From the NCBI GenBank assembly GCA_900772445.1, contig CAAHEL010000082.1, forward strand, positions 1 to 45,703: a stretch of 45,703 bases of DNA, in the 5' to 3' direction. Position numbers and translations under genes: made by a program. The notes under the pieces are model-generated. The model was not told where the DNA came from. It worked only from the letters and a program-made list of their open reading frames with translations, and searched no databases. This stretch comes from Bacilli bacterium (GTDB taxonomy: Bacteria > Bacillota_I > Bacilli_A > RF39 > UBA660). Positions 33,249 to 42,107 of this stretch are shown here, in pieces. How positions within the stretch are numbered: the stretch's first letter is position 1; every line of letters begins with the position of its first letter.

Positions 33249-35052
33249 TCTTTGCATCAAATTTCTTTCTTGCTTCAGTATTAAGTATTCGTTTTCTAAG
33301 TCTTACTGATAATGGAGTTATTTCTACTAATTCATCATCATTAATATATTCCAAACAATATTCTAAAGGTGTTGGTCTAGGTCTTTTTAATACTACAGTA
33401 TGATCTGATCCTGCTGCTCTGGTATTTGTTAATTGTTTTCCTTTTACAACATTTACTGCTAAATCATTTTCTCTATTACATTCTCCAACTATCATACCTT
33501 CATATACTTCAGTACCTGGTTCAATAAACATTGTTCCTCTATCCTCCAAATTTCCTATAGAGTATGCAGTTGCTTTACCATTTTCCATAGATACCAATAC
33601 ACCAAATTTTCTTTCACCAACAGTTAAATTTTCTACTTTTTTATATTCACTAAATGTATGATTTAAGATACCATATCCTTTAGTCATAGTCATAAAGTCT
33701 GTTGAAAAACCTATTAATCCACGTGAAGGAATAGTATATATTAATCTAACTAAATTATTTACATTAGTCATATTTTCCATTGTTCCACCACGAAGTCCAA
33801 TTGCTTCGATTACTGGTCCAACATTTTCTTCAGGAACTTCAATTTGTAATTCCTCATATGGTTCACATTTTACACCATCAATTTCTTTAATAATTACTTC
33901 TGGACGGGATACTTGTAATTCATAACCTTCTCTACGCATATTTTCTATTAAAATAGATAAATGTAATTCACCACGACCTGATACTATAAATGAATCATTT
34001 CCTGATTGTTCTACTTTTAAACTTACATCTTTTTGTGTTTCTTTGATTAATCTTTCTTCAATTTTTCTTGCAGTTACTAACTTACCTTCTCTACCTACAA
34101 ATGGACTATCATTAGTCATAAATGTCATTTTTAAAGTTGGTTCATCAATTCTAAGTACTGGTAATGCTTCTTCTTTTCCAATATCACATATTGTTTCACC
34201 AACTGAAATATCTGGAAGTCCCGCAATTGCTACAATATCTCCCGCAGTTGCTTCTTCAATTTCTATTCTTTTTAACCCAAAAAAACCAAATAACTTTTGA
34301 ATTCTAAATTGTTTTATTGTCTTATCTAATCTTACACAAGATACCATTTCATTTACTTTTATTTTACCTGATTTTACTTTTCCTATTCCAATTCTTCCTA
34401 CATAATCATTATAATCTAATAATGCTGGTTGAAATTGTAAATTACCATTAACATTTACATTTGGTTCTGGTATTTCATCAATTATTAATTTAAATATATC
34501 ATCATAACTTTCTTGTTGAGTAGAGATATCTGGATCTAAACTTGCTGTACCATTTAATGCTGATACATAAGCAGTTTTAAAATCTAATTGTTCTTCACTT
34601 GCCCCAAGTTCAATAAATAAATCTATTACTTCATCAATTACAGCATTAATTCTTGCTGTTGGTTTATCTACTTTATTTATTACAACAATTGGTTTAACTC
34701 CTGCTTCTAATGCTTTTTTTAATACAAATCTAGTTTGTGGCATAGTACCTTCATAAGCATCTACTAAAAGCATTACTCCATCAACCATATTCATAATTCT
34801 TTCTACTTCTCCGCCAAAATCAGCGTGTCCTGGTGTATCTAAAATATTTATTTTATATCCATCATAATTAACAGAAGTTGTTTTAGCAAGAATAGTTATT
34901 CCTCTTTCCCTTTCTATATCATTTGAATCCATTGCACGTTCTGCAACTTGTTCGTTTTCTCTAAAAGTATGCGATTTTTTTAATAATTGATCTACAAATG
35001 TAGTTTTACCATGGTCTACGTGTGCTATTATAGCAATATTTCTTATATTCAT
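33235..35052 (-). CDS. typA: Ribosome-associated GTPase TypA/BipA
   Basis: A 605-residue translational GTPase acting in ribosome assembly and stress or cold adaptation. G1 is AHVDHGKTT at residues 10-18, the switch I region contains ERERGITI, G3 is DTPGHADFGGEVERI, and G4 is INKVDKP. The domain order is G domain, beta-barrel, two EF-G-like domains (III and V) and the TypA-specific C-terminal part (SIGNLEDRGTMFIEPGTEVY, PLSVRLRKR). The length is typical. GAAGGTGTAAAA precedes the ATG. It is monocistronic, with its own promoter and terminator. Confidence 0.97.
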   Translation of the reverse strand: MNIRNIAIIAHVDHGKTTFVDQLLKKSHTFRENEQVAERAMDSNDIERERGITILAKTTSVNYDGYKINILDTPGHADFGGEVERIMNMVDGVMLLVDAYEGTMPQTRFVLKKALEAGVKPIVVINKVDKPTARINAVIDEVIDLFIELGASEEQLDFKTAYVSALNGTASLDPDISTQQESYDDIFKLIIDEIPEPNVNVNGNLQFQPALLDYNDYVGRIGIGKVKSGKIKVNEMVSCVRLDKTIKQFRIQKLFGFFGLKRIEIEEATAGDIVAIAGLPDISVGETICDIGKEEALPVLRIDEPTLKMTFMTNDSPFVGREGKLVTARKIEERLIKETQKDVSLKVEQSGNDSFIVSGRGELHLSILIENMRREGYELQVSRPEVIIKEIDGVKCEPYEELQIEVPEENVGPVIEAIGLRGGTMENMTNVNNLVRLIYTIPSRGLIGFSTDFMTMTKGYGILNHTFSEYKKVENLTVGERKFGVLVSMENGKATAYSIGNLEDRGTMFIEPGTEVYEGMIVGECNRENDLAVNVVKGKQLTNTRAAGSDHTVVLKRPRPTPLEYCLEYINDDELVEITPLSVRLRKRILNTEARKKFDAKKLGN

Positions 35053-35084
35053 TTTTACACCTTCTTTTTCTCACAAATGTAGAT

Positions 35085-35112
35085 TATACCATATTTTATA
35101 TATAAATTACAA
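35085..35112 (-). promoter_or_regulatory. Promoter of typA
   Basis: TTGTAA-N16-TATAAT on the minus strand with an extended -10 (TGGTATAAT). Confidence 0.6.
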
Positions 35113-35121
35113 TAGAATTTA

Positions 35122-35151
35122 GAAAAAAAAGAAAGAATTATCTTTTCTTTC
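35122..35151 (-). terminator. Possible terminator after the 33-residue gene
   Basis: A 7-bp stem GAAAGAA/TTCTTTC with a seven-base loop, followed by TTTTTTTTC on the minus strand. It overlaps the end of the small gene. Confidence 0.55.
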
Positions 35152-35239
35152 CTAACTCGATTGCTGTTTTTAGTTTTATATATGATAGTTGTTCTACCAT
35201 TTGATCAATTAAATCATCACATAATATATAGTCTGGCAT
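35138..35239 (-). CDS. Small peptide gene (33 residues) upstream of typA
   Basis: The frame ATG CCA GAC TAT runs to a TAA and encodes an acidic-then-basic peptide: MPDYILCDDLIDQMVEQL, then a helical tail ending in GKKR. A near-perfect ribosome site (AAGGAGGAACTA) stands right before the ATG, and a terminator-like hairpin overlaps the end, which together support real translation. It would form one amphipathic helix with a single cysteine. No clear promoter was found. I do not recognise it; it is not an evident Sda or Spo0E-like peptide. It could be a regulatory peptide. Confidence 0.55.
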   Translation of the reverse strand: MPDYILCDDLIDQMVEQLSYIKLKTAIELGKKR

Positions 35240-35329
35240 TAGTTCCTCCTTATCCTTTTTCTATATAATAACACTTATCAAATTTTTTTTCATTAGTTTC
35301 GACATAAGTTGTCAAATGATTACATTTTT

Positions 35330-35375
35330 TAGTTATTTATAGTAAATTAGTAGAAAAAAATAGTTATTTATAGTA
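35330..35375. repeat. Direct repeat upstream of recU
   Basis: The 15-mer TAGTTATTTATAGTA occurs at 35330-35344 and 35361-35375, exactly 31 bp apart or about three helical turns. The second copy runs into TATAAT at 35373-35378, the probable recU -10, for which no good -35 is seen. It may be an operator pair. Confidence 0.4.
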
Positions 35376-35395
35376 TAATTAAATAAGGTGATATT

Positions 35396-35941
35396 ATGCA
35401 CTATATAAGAGGACTAGATTCTAAAAACTATTATGGCAAAAGAGGTATGGTCTTAGAAGAAGATATAAATGAAACTAATAGGTATTATTTAGATAATGAT
35501 ATCGCTATTATATATAAAAAACCTACACCAATTAAAATATTAAAGTTAGATTATAGCACTAATAAAATTACTAATGCTTTTTTTGAAACCCAGTCTACTT
35601 TAGATTATAATGGTGTATATAAAGGTAGATATATAGAATTTGATGCTAAAGAAACTAATAATAAAACCAGTTTTCCAATTGCTAATATTCATATGCATCA
35701 ATTAAAACACATAGAAAATATTATTAGGAATAAAGGAATTTGTTTTTTAATAGTTAGATTTAACTTAATTAATAAGACTTATTTACTTATAGGGAGAGAT
35801 TTATTAGATTTTATTAAAAAAGAAGAAAGAAAATCTATACCACTATCTTTTTTCGAAGATAATTGTGAAAAATTAGAATTAAAATATAGTCCAAGATTAG
35901 ATTATATTAAAATTATTGATAAATATATGGAGGAAATATGA
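35396..35941 (+). CDS. recU: Holliday junction resolvase RecU
   Basis: A 181-residue endonuclease that cuts four-way DNA junctions during recombination and chromosome segregation. The catalytic core of the family is visible: Glu in FFETQSTLDYNGVYKGRY, and the metal-binding YIEFDAKET with Asp, Glu and Lys. FPIANIHMHQLKHIENI is the following conserved block. It lies directly before the class A penicillin-binding protein and overlaps it by four bases (ATGA), the same pairing as recU-ponA in B. subtilis. AAGGTGATATT precedes the ATG. Confidence 0.94.
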   Translation: MHYIRGLDSKNYYGKRGMVLEEDINETNRYYLDNDIAIIYKKPTPIKILKLDYSTNKITNAFFETQSTLDYNGVYKGRYIEFDAKETNNKTSFPIANIHMHQLKHIENIIRNKGICFLIVRFNLINKTYLLIGRDLLDFIKKEERKSIPLSFFEDNCEKLELKYSPRLDYIKIIDKYMEEI

Positions 35942-38900
35942 AAGATTTTATAAAGAAAATTAATGTTTTTGATATTATTATTGGTATTTTATTCTTAGTT
36001 ATTAATATTTTATCCTTTATTTTATTTAAATGGTTAGGACTTTTATCTATTCCGATATTTGGAGTATTAATATTTATTTATTATAACTCCAAAGAAATTG
36101 GAAATATGATTAGTGAATTAATTAACAAAAATAATAAAAGCAAAAATAAAAAGAATAATAAAGGAAAGAATAATAAAACAAATAATAAAAGTATTAAAAA
36201 TTCTAAAAATAAGAATAAAAATAATAGTATTGATGATGAATTTGATGATGATGACGATATCATAATAAAAAAGAAAAAAACTGAAAATGTTTACGAAACA
36301 AAGGATGTAGATATGGTGAAAATTAATAATAAGAAGAAAGGAAAAAGTAAAAAGAATAACAAAAGTAAAACCAAAAAGAAAGTTAATAAAGAAAAGAAAA
36401 CTGGTAAACAAATATTAAAAAGTATTCTTATTGTAGTATTTAGTTTCTGTATATTCTGTGTATTATCTCTTGCAGCATTTCTTACTTATATAGTAATTAC
36501 CACTCCAAACTTTGATCCTGATAAACTTACCTATAAAGATCAAACTGTTGTATATGATAAAAACAGTGTTGCTTTTGCTACTTTAGGTACTCAAAAAAGA
36601 GAATCTGTTACTTATGATGAATTACCACAAGTTCTAGTTGATGCCATTATCGCTACCGAAGACTCAAGATTCTTTCAACATAATGGTGTTGACTTTGCAA
36701 GATTCCTAAAAGCATCTTTCGAACAACTTTTACATATTGGTACTGGCGGTGGTGCTTCAACATTAACAATGCAAGTATCAAAAAATAATTTAACTAATAC
36801 CGAAAGTAGAGGCATCAAAGGTATAATCAGAAAATTCCGAGATATTTATATTTCAGTTTTCCAAATTGAAAAAAAATATACAAAAGAACAAATTATTGAA
36901 TTTTATGTCAATGATAACCTTCTTGGAGGAAGCAATTATGGTGTAGAACAAGCAAGTCAATATTATTTTGGTAAAAGTGTTTCAGAACTTAACCTTGCTG
37001 AAGCAGCAACAATTGCAGGTATCTTCCAATCACCAAATGCATATAGACCAGATAGAAATCCAGAAGGTGCTGAAAAAAGAAGAAATACCGTTTTATATCT
37101 AATGAAAAGACACGGATATATTACCGAAGAAGAAGAAGCAATTACTAAAGCAATATCTGTTGAAAGTTTAGTTGTTTCTCATCCAGAAAATGAAACTTAT
37201 CAAGGATTTTTGGATACCGTAACTGCCGAAGTTGAAAGCAAAACTGGAAATAATCCTTATGAAATACCAATGAAAATATATACTACACTAGATACAACCG
37301 TTCAAAACGGTATTGATGACATTATGGAAGGAAAAACATATACTTGGCAAAATGATGTAGTTCAAGCAGGTGTTGCAGTAGTTGATGTCAATACTGGTGA
37401 AGTTATTGCAATTGGAGCAGGAAGAACTAAAGATATTCTTGGTGGTTGGAACTATGCTACTCAAGAAAGAAATCACCCTGGTTCAACAGCTAAACCATTA
37501 TTCGATTATGGACCTGGTTTTGAATATTCAAACTACTCTACTTATACCCTATTTAACGATGAACCTTGGTCTTATACCAATGGACCTGCCGTTAACAACT
37601 GGGATAGTTCGTTCCACGGACTTATGACACTTAGAACTGCACTCTCACAATCTAGAAATATACCTGCTTTAAAAGCATTCCAACAAAATAATAAAAAGAA
37701 TATATTAGACTTTGTTACAAAACTTGGAATCACCCCAGAAACACCACTTCACGAAGCACACGCTATCGGAGGATTTAATGGAGTTACTCCTTTAGAATTA
37801 TCTGCTGCCTATGCGACATTTGCTAATGGTGGTTATTATATTGAACCTCATACTGTAACAAAAATTATATATAGAGATAACGATAAAGAAGAAGAATTCA
37901 AATATACCAAAGAAAGAGTTATGTCTGCTTCAACAGCATTTCTAATTAATAATGTACTTCAATACGCCGTTGAAACTGGTTATGGTGGTGGTGCTAGAGT
38001 TTATGGTAAAACTGTTGCCGCTAAAACTGGTACTTCTACTTATGGAGACGACATAATTGAAAAATATGGTATGGGATATGATGCAGTTAACGATTTATGG
38101 ACTGCTGCCTATACTCCACAGTATTCATTTGCTTTATGGTATGGTTATAAAGAAAGATCTAGTGAATACTATAATACTAACACTACAGGTGCTGTTTATA
38201 AAAACAATTTAATGAGTGCCTTAGTTAAAGTTATTCCTATGACTGATAAAGCATTTGATGTTCCTGATACTGTAGTTCAATCACAAGTAGAGTTTGGTAC
38301 TTGGCCAGCACAACTTCCAAGTGAATATACACCAAAAGATTTAATTAATACCGAATACTTTATTAAAGGAACACAACCTACAGAAACCTCCCAAAGATTT
38401 ACTAAATTCACTGATGTTAAAAATCTTGAAACAACTAAAATCAATAATAATACTGTTGAACTTACTTGGAATTATGATATGCCTGAAATATTTACAGAAA
38501 CTTATTTAAAGAAATATTTTAGTCAAAATGTATTTGGTAATGGTACTGATAGTTTCGTAAAAAATAGACTTAACTATTATGGTGGTGTTGGTTATGGTAT
38601 TTATACAATAGATGAAAATAATAACTTAACAAAAATTGATTTCACTACTGATAAAGAATATAGATATACTAATACTACTTCAAAAGACGTTCATATCGTT
38701 GTTAAAGTTCAATATAAAGACTTTGATGGTAATGCAAGTAATGGTGTAGAAAATGATATATTAATCAGAGGTAAAAATAGTAATTCTAACTCTGATAGCA
38801 AATTAACTACTAATATTAATAGTTCAGGAACCTATAATGTTGGAAATTATGTTGAAAGTGATTTTACTATAAAATATAATGGGAGAACTATTAGTAAAGA

Positions 38901-39063
38901 TGAAGTTACTATTAAATACTCTGTTAACGGAGTAGAATACTTTGATAAAGAAGACCTTGTTAGTAGTATCAATTCCTTATCATCAGGAACATATACTATT
39001 ACTTATACCATTAGTTATAAAGATGAAACTGAAAAATTTACTAAAAGAATTACCCTAAATTAA
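35938..39063 (+). CDS. ponA: Class A penicillin-binding protein (PBP1/PonA)
   Basis: A bifunctional peptidoglycan glycosyltransferase and transpeptidase, 1041 residues. The glycosyltransferase has EDSRFFQHNGVDF near residue 241 and GGASTLTMQVSKN. The transpeptidase has STAKP (Ser near 516), SRNIPAL and KTGTSTYGDD (near 696). An Fn3-like domain (about 830-950) and another small beta domain end the protein. The N-terminus is unusual. Two membrane helices (about 13-54) come first, then about 100 residues rich in Lys and Asn with an acidic patch (DDEFDDDDD), and only then the usual membrane helix (about 160-185). It is coupled to recU and faces nth. Confidence 0.95.
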   Translation: MKDFIKKINVFDIIIGILFLVINILSFILFKWLGLLSIPIFGVLIFIYYNSKEIGNMISELINKNNKSKNKKNNKGKNNKTNNKSIKNSKNKNKNNSIDDEFDDDDDIIIKKKKTENVYETKDVDMVKINNKKKGKSKKNNKSKTKKKVNKEKKTGKQILKSILIVVFSFCIFCVLSLAAFLTYIVITTPNFDPDKLTYKDQTVVYDKNSVAFATLGTQKRESVTYDELPQVLVDAIIATEDSRFFQHNGVDFARFLKASFEQLLHIGTGGGASTLTMQVSKNNLTNTESRGIKGIIRKFRDIYISVFQIEKKYTKEQIIEFYVNDNLLGGSNYGVEQASQYYFGKSVSELNLAEAATIAGIFQSPNAYRPDRNPEGAEKRRNTVLYLMKRHGYITEEEEAITKAISVESLVVSHPENETYQGFLDTVTAEVESKTGNNPYEIPMKIYTTLDTTVQNGIDDIMEGKTYTWQNDVVQAGVAVVDVNTGEVIAIGAGRTKDILGGWNYATQERNHPGSTAKPLFDYGPGFEYSNYSTYTLFNDEPWSYTNGPAVNNWDSSFHGLMTLRTALSQSRNIPALKAFQQNNKKNILDFVTKLGITPETPLHEAHAIGGFNGVTPLELSAAYATFANGGYYIEPHTVTKIIYRDNDKEEEFKYTKERVMSASTAFLINNVLQYAVETGYGGGARVYGKTVAAKTGTSTYGDDIIEKYGMGYDAVNDLWTAAYTPQYSFALWYGYKERSSEYYNTNTTGAVYKNNLMSALVKVIPMTDKAFDVPDTVVQSQVEFGTWPAQLPSEYTPKDLINTEYFIKGTQPTETSQRFTKFTDVKNLETTKINNNTVELTWNYDMPEIFTETYLKKYFSQNVFGNGTDSFVKNRLNYYGGVGYGIYTIDENNNLTKIDFTTDKEYRYTNTTSKDVHIVVKVQYKDFDGNASNGVENDILIRGKNSNSNSDSKLTTNINSSGTYNVGNYVESDFTIKYNGRTISKDEVTIKYSVNGVEYFDKEDLVSSINSLSSGTYTITYTISYKDETEKFTKRITLN

Positions 39064-39089
39064 AACAGATCCTAGTGATCTGTTTTTTT
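39063..39089 (+). terminator. Terminator of recU-ponA
   Basis: A 9-bp stem AAACAGATC/GATCTGTTT with a five-base loop followed by TTTTA. It overlaps the last codons of the converging nth gene and may work for both strands. Confidence 0.85.
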
Positions 39090-39686
39090 ACATATATCTT
39101 TTAACTTACAACTACTACATTCTGGATTTCTTGCCTTACAATAATATCTTCCAAATAATACTAACTGATTATGAGTTCTACTCCATCTTTCCTTTGGTAT
39201 TTTTTTCATCAACTTTTTTTCTACTTGAATAACAGAATCATTCTTGTTAGCAAGATTTAATCTCTTACTAACTCTTTCTACGTGAGTATCAACAGCAATT
39301 GCTGATTCATTATAAATAACTGACAAAAATACATTAGTTGTTTTTCTACCTACCCCACTCAAACTCTCCAAATATTCCCTATCATTAGGAACTACTTTAT
39401 TACCATCATTTAATAGTTTTGAGGCTATTTCTTTTATATATACACTCTTCTTTTTATAAGAACCCAATTCCTTAATTATTTGCTCTAAATCACTAATATT
39501 AGCATTTGCTAAATCTTTGATAGTAGGATATCTTTTAAATAACACTTTAGTTACTTTATTTACCCTCTTATCAGTTGTTTGAGCACTAAGCATTATTGCA
39601 ATTAACAATTCATAGTCCTTATTATATTCTAGTTCACATTTAGGATTAGGTAATATTTCATCTAAATAATCAATTATTCTATTCAT
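39072..39686 (-). CDS. nth: Endonuclease III
   Basis: A DNA glycosylase/AP-lyase that removes oxidised pyrimidines. The helix-hairpin-helix LSGVGRKTTNVFLSV contains the catalytic lysine, and IAVDTHVERVSKRL the catalytic aspartate. The C-terminal cysteines CKARNPECSSCKLKDIC fit the C-x6-C-x2-C-x5-C 4Fe-4S cluster. I use the ATG at 39686, which overlaps the dnaD stop by eight bases; the longer reading frame adds 17 residues with no family match and no ribosome site. About 204 residues is typical. dnaD-nth is a conserved pair in Bacillota. Confidence 0.95.
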   Translation of the reverse strand: MNRIIDYLDEILPNPKCELEYNKDYELLIAIMLSAQTTDKRVNKVTKVLFKRYPTIKDLANANISDLEQIIKELGSYKKKSVYIKEIASKLLNDGNKVVPNDREYLESLSGVGRKTTNVFLSVIYNESAIAVDTHVERVSKRLNLANKNDSVIQVEKKLMKKIPKERWSRTHNQLVLFGRYYCKARNPECSSCKLKDICKKTDH

Positions 39687-40332
39687 CTTCCAACCAATTA
39701 TAATCAAATACTTCTTTTGTTTTATTCTTATTAGCACGATAATTATTCTTATCTCTGATTATATCTTCCTTATTTTTTATTCCCTTTTTCTTCCAATCAT
39801 ATAGTATTTTATCAATATATCTTAAACTAGTAACATTATTTAATACCGCTTCCTTTAATGCCTCAATAATTATTTCATAAGAAAACTTATCATTAATCCA
39901 TCCCTTAATTATTTCATATTCCATTGGTGATATAGTTTTACCTAACTCTTTTTCAAATACAGAAAATATATCCGTATTATCTATATTACTATCTGTCGGA
40001 GTTGAATCCTTAAAAAGATTTAACATTTTACTATATAATAAATCTAAAGAAATAAACTCCTCACTCTTATTATTACTATTTTTTTCCACTGATATTGTTA
40101 TTATTTTCTTTTCATAAAGACTATTAAGTAATTCCATTACCTTAAATTTTTCCATTTTTAATTCATTTACAAAAATATCTGGATTATAGACAATTCTACC
40201 TCCAAAATCTATTATAAATATTAAAACTATCAATTCCTCTTCAGTTATATTTAATCTCTTATAATTATTAAATATCATTCTTGGTATGGTTATTGGTTTT
40301 TCCATCATTAAGTTTATTATTTTCTTATCCAT
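39679..40332 (-). CDS. dnaD: DnaD-like replication initiation protein
   Basis: A 217-residue primosome protein. The N-terminal winged-helix region spans about 1-95, with MEKPITIPRMIFNNYKRLNITEEELIVL similar to the start of DnaD. The C-terminal DnaB_2-type domain contains FEKELGKTISPMEYEIIKGW and ends ALKEAVLNNVTSLRYIDKIL followed by YDWKKKGI, the typical end of the family. The protein helps load the replicative helicase. GAAGGGAATG precedes the ATG. It is followed by nth with an eight-base overlap, as expected. Confidence 0.9.
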   Translation of the reverse strand: MDKKIINLMMEKPITIPRMIFNNYKRLNITEEELIVLIFIIDFGGRIVYNPDIFVNELKMEKFKVMELLNSLYEKKIITISVEKNSNNKSEEFISLDLLYSKMLNLFKDSTPTDSNIDNTDIFSVFEKELGKTISPMEYEIIKGWINDKFSYEIIIEALKEAVLNNVTSLRYIDKILYDWKKKGIKNKEDIIRDKNNYRANKNKTKEVFDYNWLEDE

Positions 40333-40387
40333 TAACTATCATTCCCTTCGTTTAAATCAAGAGCATAAAAATATAATTACTTTAAGA

Positions 40388-40774
40388 CTATCCTCCAATA
40401 GTTATATCCTTAATTTTCTCTAAAGTATTTATATCATAATAAGTATACCTTATTTTACCTTTAATTACTTTATCTTCTTCATACATTAATCTATTTTGCT
40501 TATAAACTATATTATATTTATTATTCCTTGCTATTTTTTCTTGTTCTAATACCACTTTATAATTATTATCTAAAACAATTAAATTTACATTATCTATTAT
40601 TATATAATATAATCCCGATTTATTCAAATAGTTTATTTTACCATTTACTTTATAATTAGCAATTATATCCTTAGTTATATTATCTGTATATTTATTATTA
40701 TTTGATACAATAATTATTATAAAAGTAAATACTATCACCACTAACAATATAAATACCATGATTATCTTTTTCAT
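40388..40774 (-). CDS. Small membrane-anchored protein of unknown function
   Basis: About 128 residues. One N-terminal membrane helix (MKKIIMVFILLVVIVFTFII and onward) follows a short basic start; the rest is beta-rich and should be extracellular (YYIIIDNVNLIVLDNNYKVV, IRYTYYDINTLEKIKDI). There is no lipobox cysteine. The start is the ATG at 40774, with GAAGGGAATG ahead of it; the frame runs six codons further without a ribosome site. It lies about 55 bp upstream of dnaD in the same direction. No family is recognised. Confidence 0.6.
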   Translation of the reverse strand: MKKIIMVFILLVVIVFTFIIIIVSNNNKYTDNITKDIIANYKVNGKINYLNKSGLYYIIIDNVNLIVLDNNYKVVLEQEKIARNNKYNIVYKQNRLMYEEDKVIKGKIRYTYYDINTLEKIKDITIGG

Positions 40775-40865
40775 AGAAATCATTCCCTTCACATAAAAAT
40801 ATAATTATTTTTCATATATGACCTACATAAATTATACAATTAAATCATTGTTTTGAAAAGGTTTT

Positions 40866-40897
40866 TAGAAGAAAAAACATTCATATTTAGAATGTTT
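40866..40897 (-). terminator. Terminator of the CCA-adding enzyme gene
   Basis: An 8-bp stem AAACATTC/GAATGTTT with a seven-base loop, followed on the minus strand by TTTCTTC. Confidence 0.8.
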
Positions 40898-41987
40898 AAT
40901 TATATTTACTTATTATATATTTGGTTAAATCTTCTTTAGTATTTTCTATATTTTTATATATAACTTGTTTTTCTAAATCACTTATTATTTCCTTGATATA
41001 ACTACCTGGTTTCCTATTTAATATTTCAGATATTTCTAAAGGAGTTACCACTATATCTTTAGAATTATATATTGGTAAATTACGATATAATTCATTTAAA
41101 ATTAATTTATCTCCTCCCCTTATATCATATATTACCGTACACAAATATAATCCATATCTATATAATGTATATTCATCAAGATCCTTATAGTTTAATAATT
41201 CCTTTATCTTACTTATATTCTCTTTTTCTAATTTAGTAAAAGGATATTCCTCCGTAAACACTAACTGAGACCATACTCCAATTATATCATCACATAACGT
41301 TATATCTTTTAAATTATCTATTCCTAGATATTTATCTAACTTAAACTCTAATAATAATTCTCTTCCCTTTTCCTTATTTACAGATGAAAAGATTTTAGTT
41401 AATTCTTCTTTTTTTCTACTACCAGAAAGATTTTTTAATAAATATCCATATTTAGATAAATACTTTTTAGTTTTCTTATCAATAGAAAAATCTAAAATTG
41501 TAGCAAATCTAATTGCTCTTAATATTCTTAAAGAATCCTCCTTAATCCTAATTTTAGGATTAGATACCGTTTTAATTATTTTATTATCTAAATCTTCCCT
41601 TACATTAAGTATATCTAATACCTTACCACTACTATCCATACATAAAGTATTTATCGTAAAATCCCTACGTAATAAATCATGTTTCAAATCAGAAATATAC
41701 TTTATTTTTATCGGTTTACGATTATCTTCATATTTAATATCTTTTCTAAATGTTGTTACATCAAATTTTACTTTCTTATAGATTATATTAACTGAACCAT
41801 ATGAAAAATCTGATATTTTTACGCAATCAAACATTTCTATTATTTCCTTTGGAGTAGCATCAGTACAAATATCTATATCTAAAGTTTTTCTACCTATCAA
41901 ATAATCCCTAACAAAACCTCCAACAATATATGCCTTATAACCATTTACTTCGAATATCTTTAATACCTCAAATGCTTTCTCTTTCAA
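40896..41987 (-). CDS. cca: CCA-adding tRNA nucleotidyltransferase
   Basis: Adds or repairs the 3' CCA of tRNAs; a 363-residue class II nucleotidyltransferase. The head domain has YIVGGFVRDYL and the catalytic DIDICTDATP (two Asp), then RRDFTINTLCMD and the nucleotide-selecting region EDSLRILRAIRFA. The tail is helical and shorter than in some relatives. The start appears to be TTG at 41987, as GGTGATAATTT stands right before it and no in-frame ATG nearby has one. Possible -10 boxes (TATAAT) lie about 35 and 55 bp upstream in the 120-bp gap to thrS. Confidence 0.92.
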   Translation of the reverse strand: MKEKAFEVLKIFEVNGYKAYIVGGFVRDYLIGRKTLDIDICTDATPKEIIEMFDCVKISDFSYGSVNIIYKKVKFDVTTFRKDIKYEDNRKPIKIKYISDLKHDLLRRDFTINTLCMDSSGKVLDILNVREDLDNKIIKTVSNPKIRIKEDSLRILRAIRFATILDFSIDKKTKKYLSKYGYLLKNLSGSRKKEELTKIFSSVNKEKGRELLLEFKLDKYLGIDNLKDITLCDDIIGVWSQLVFTEEYPFTKLEKENISKIKELLNYKDLDEYTLYRYGLYLCTVIYDIRGGDKLILNELYRNLPIYNSKDIVVTPLEISEILNRKPGSYIKEIISDLEKQVIYKNIENTKEDLTKYIISKYN

Positions 41988-42107
41988 AAATTATCACCAC
42001 TTTATTCATAATTATTATAATTTTATTTATTTTTCTAGCTATTATACCTCTAATACAATTATATCAATAAATAAGAAAAAAGCAAAGTTATTACACCTTA
42101 CTTTACA

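Noticed and set aside
35938..35941. Use of TGA as tryptophan (mycoplasma code)
   Set aside because: recU, murE and the Dam-like gene all end at TGA in ATGA overlaps, and their lengths fit the families.
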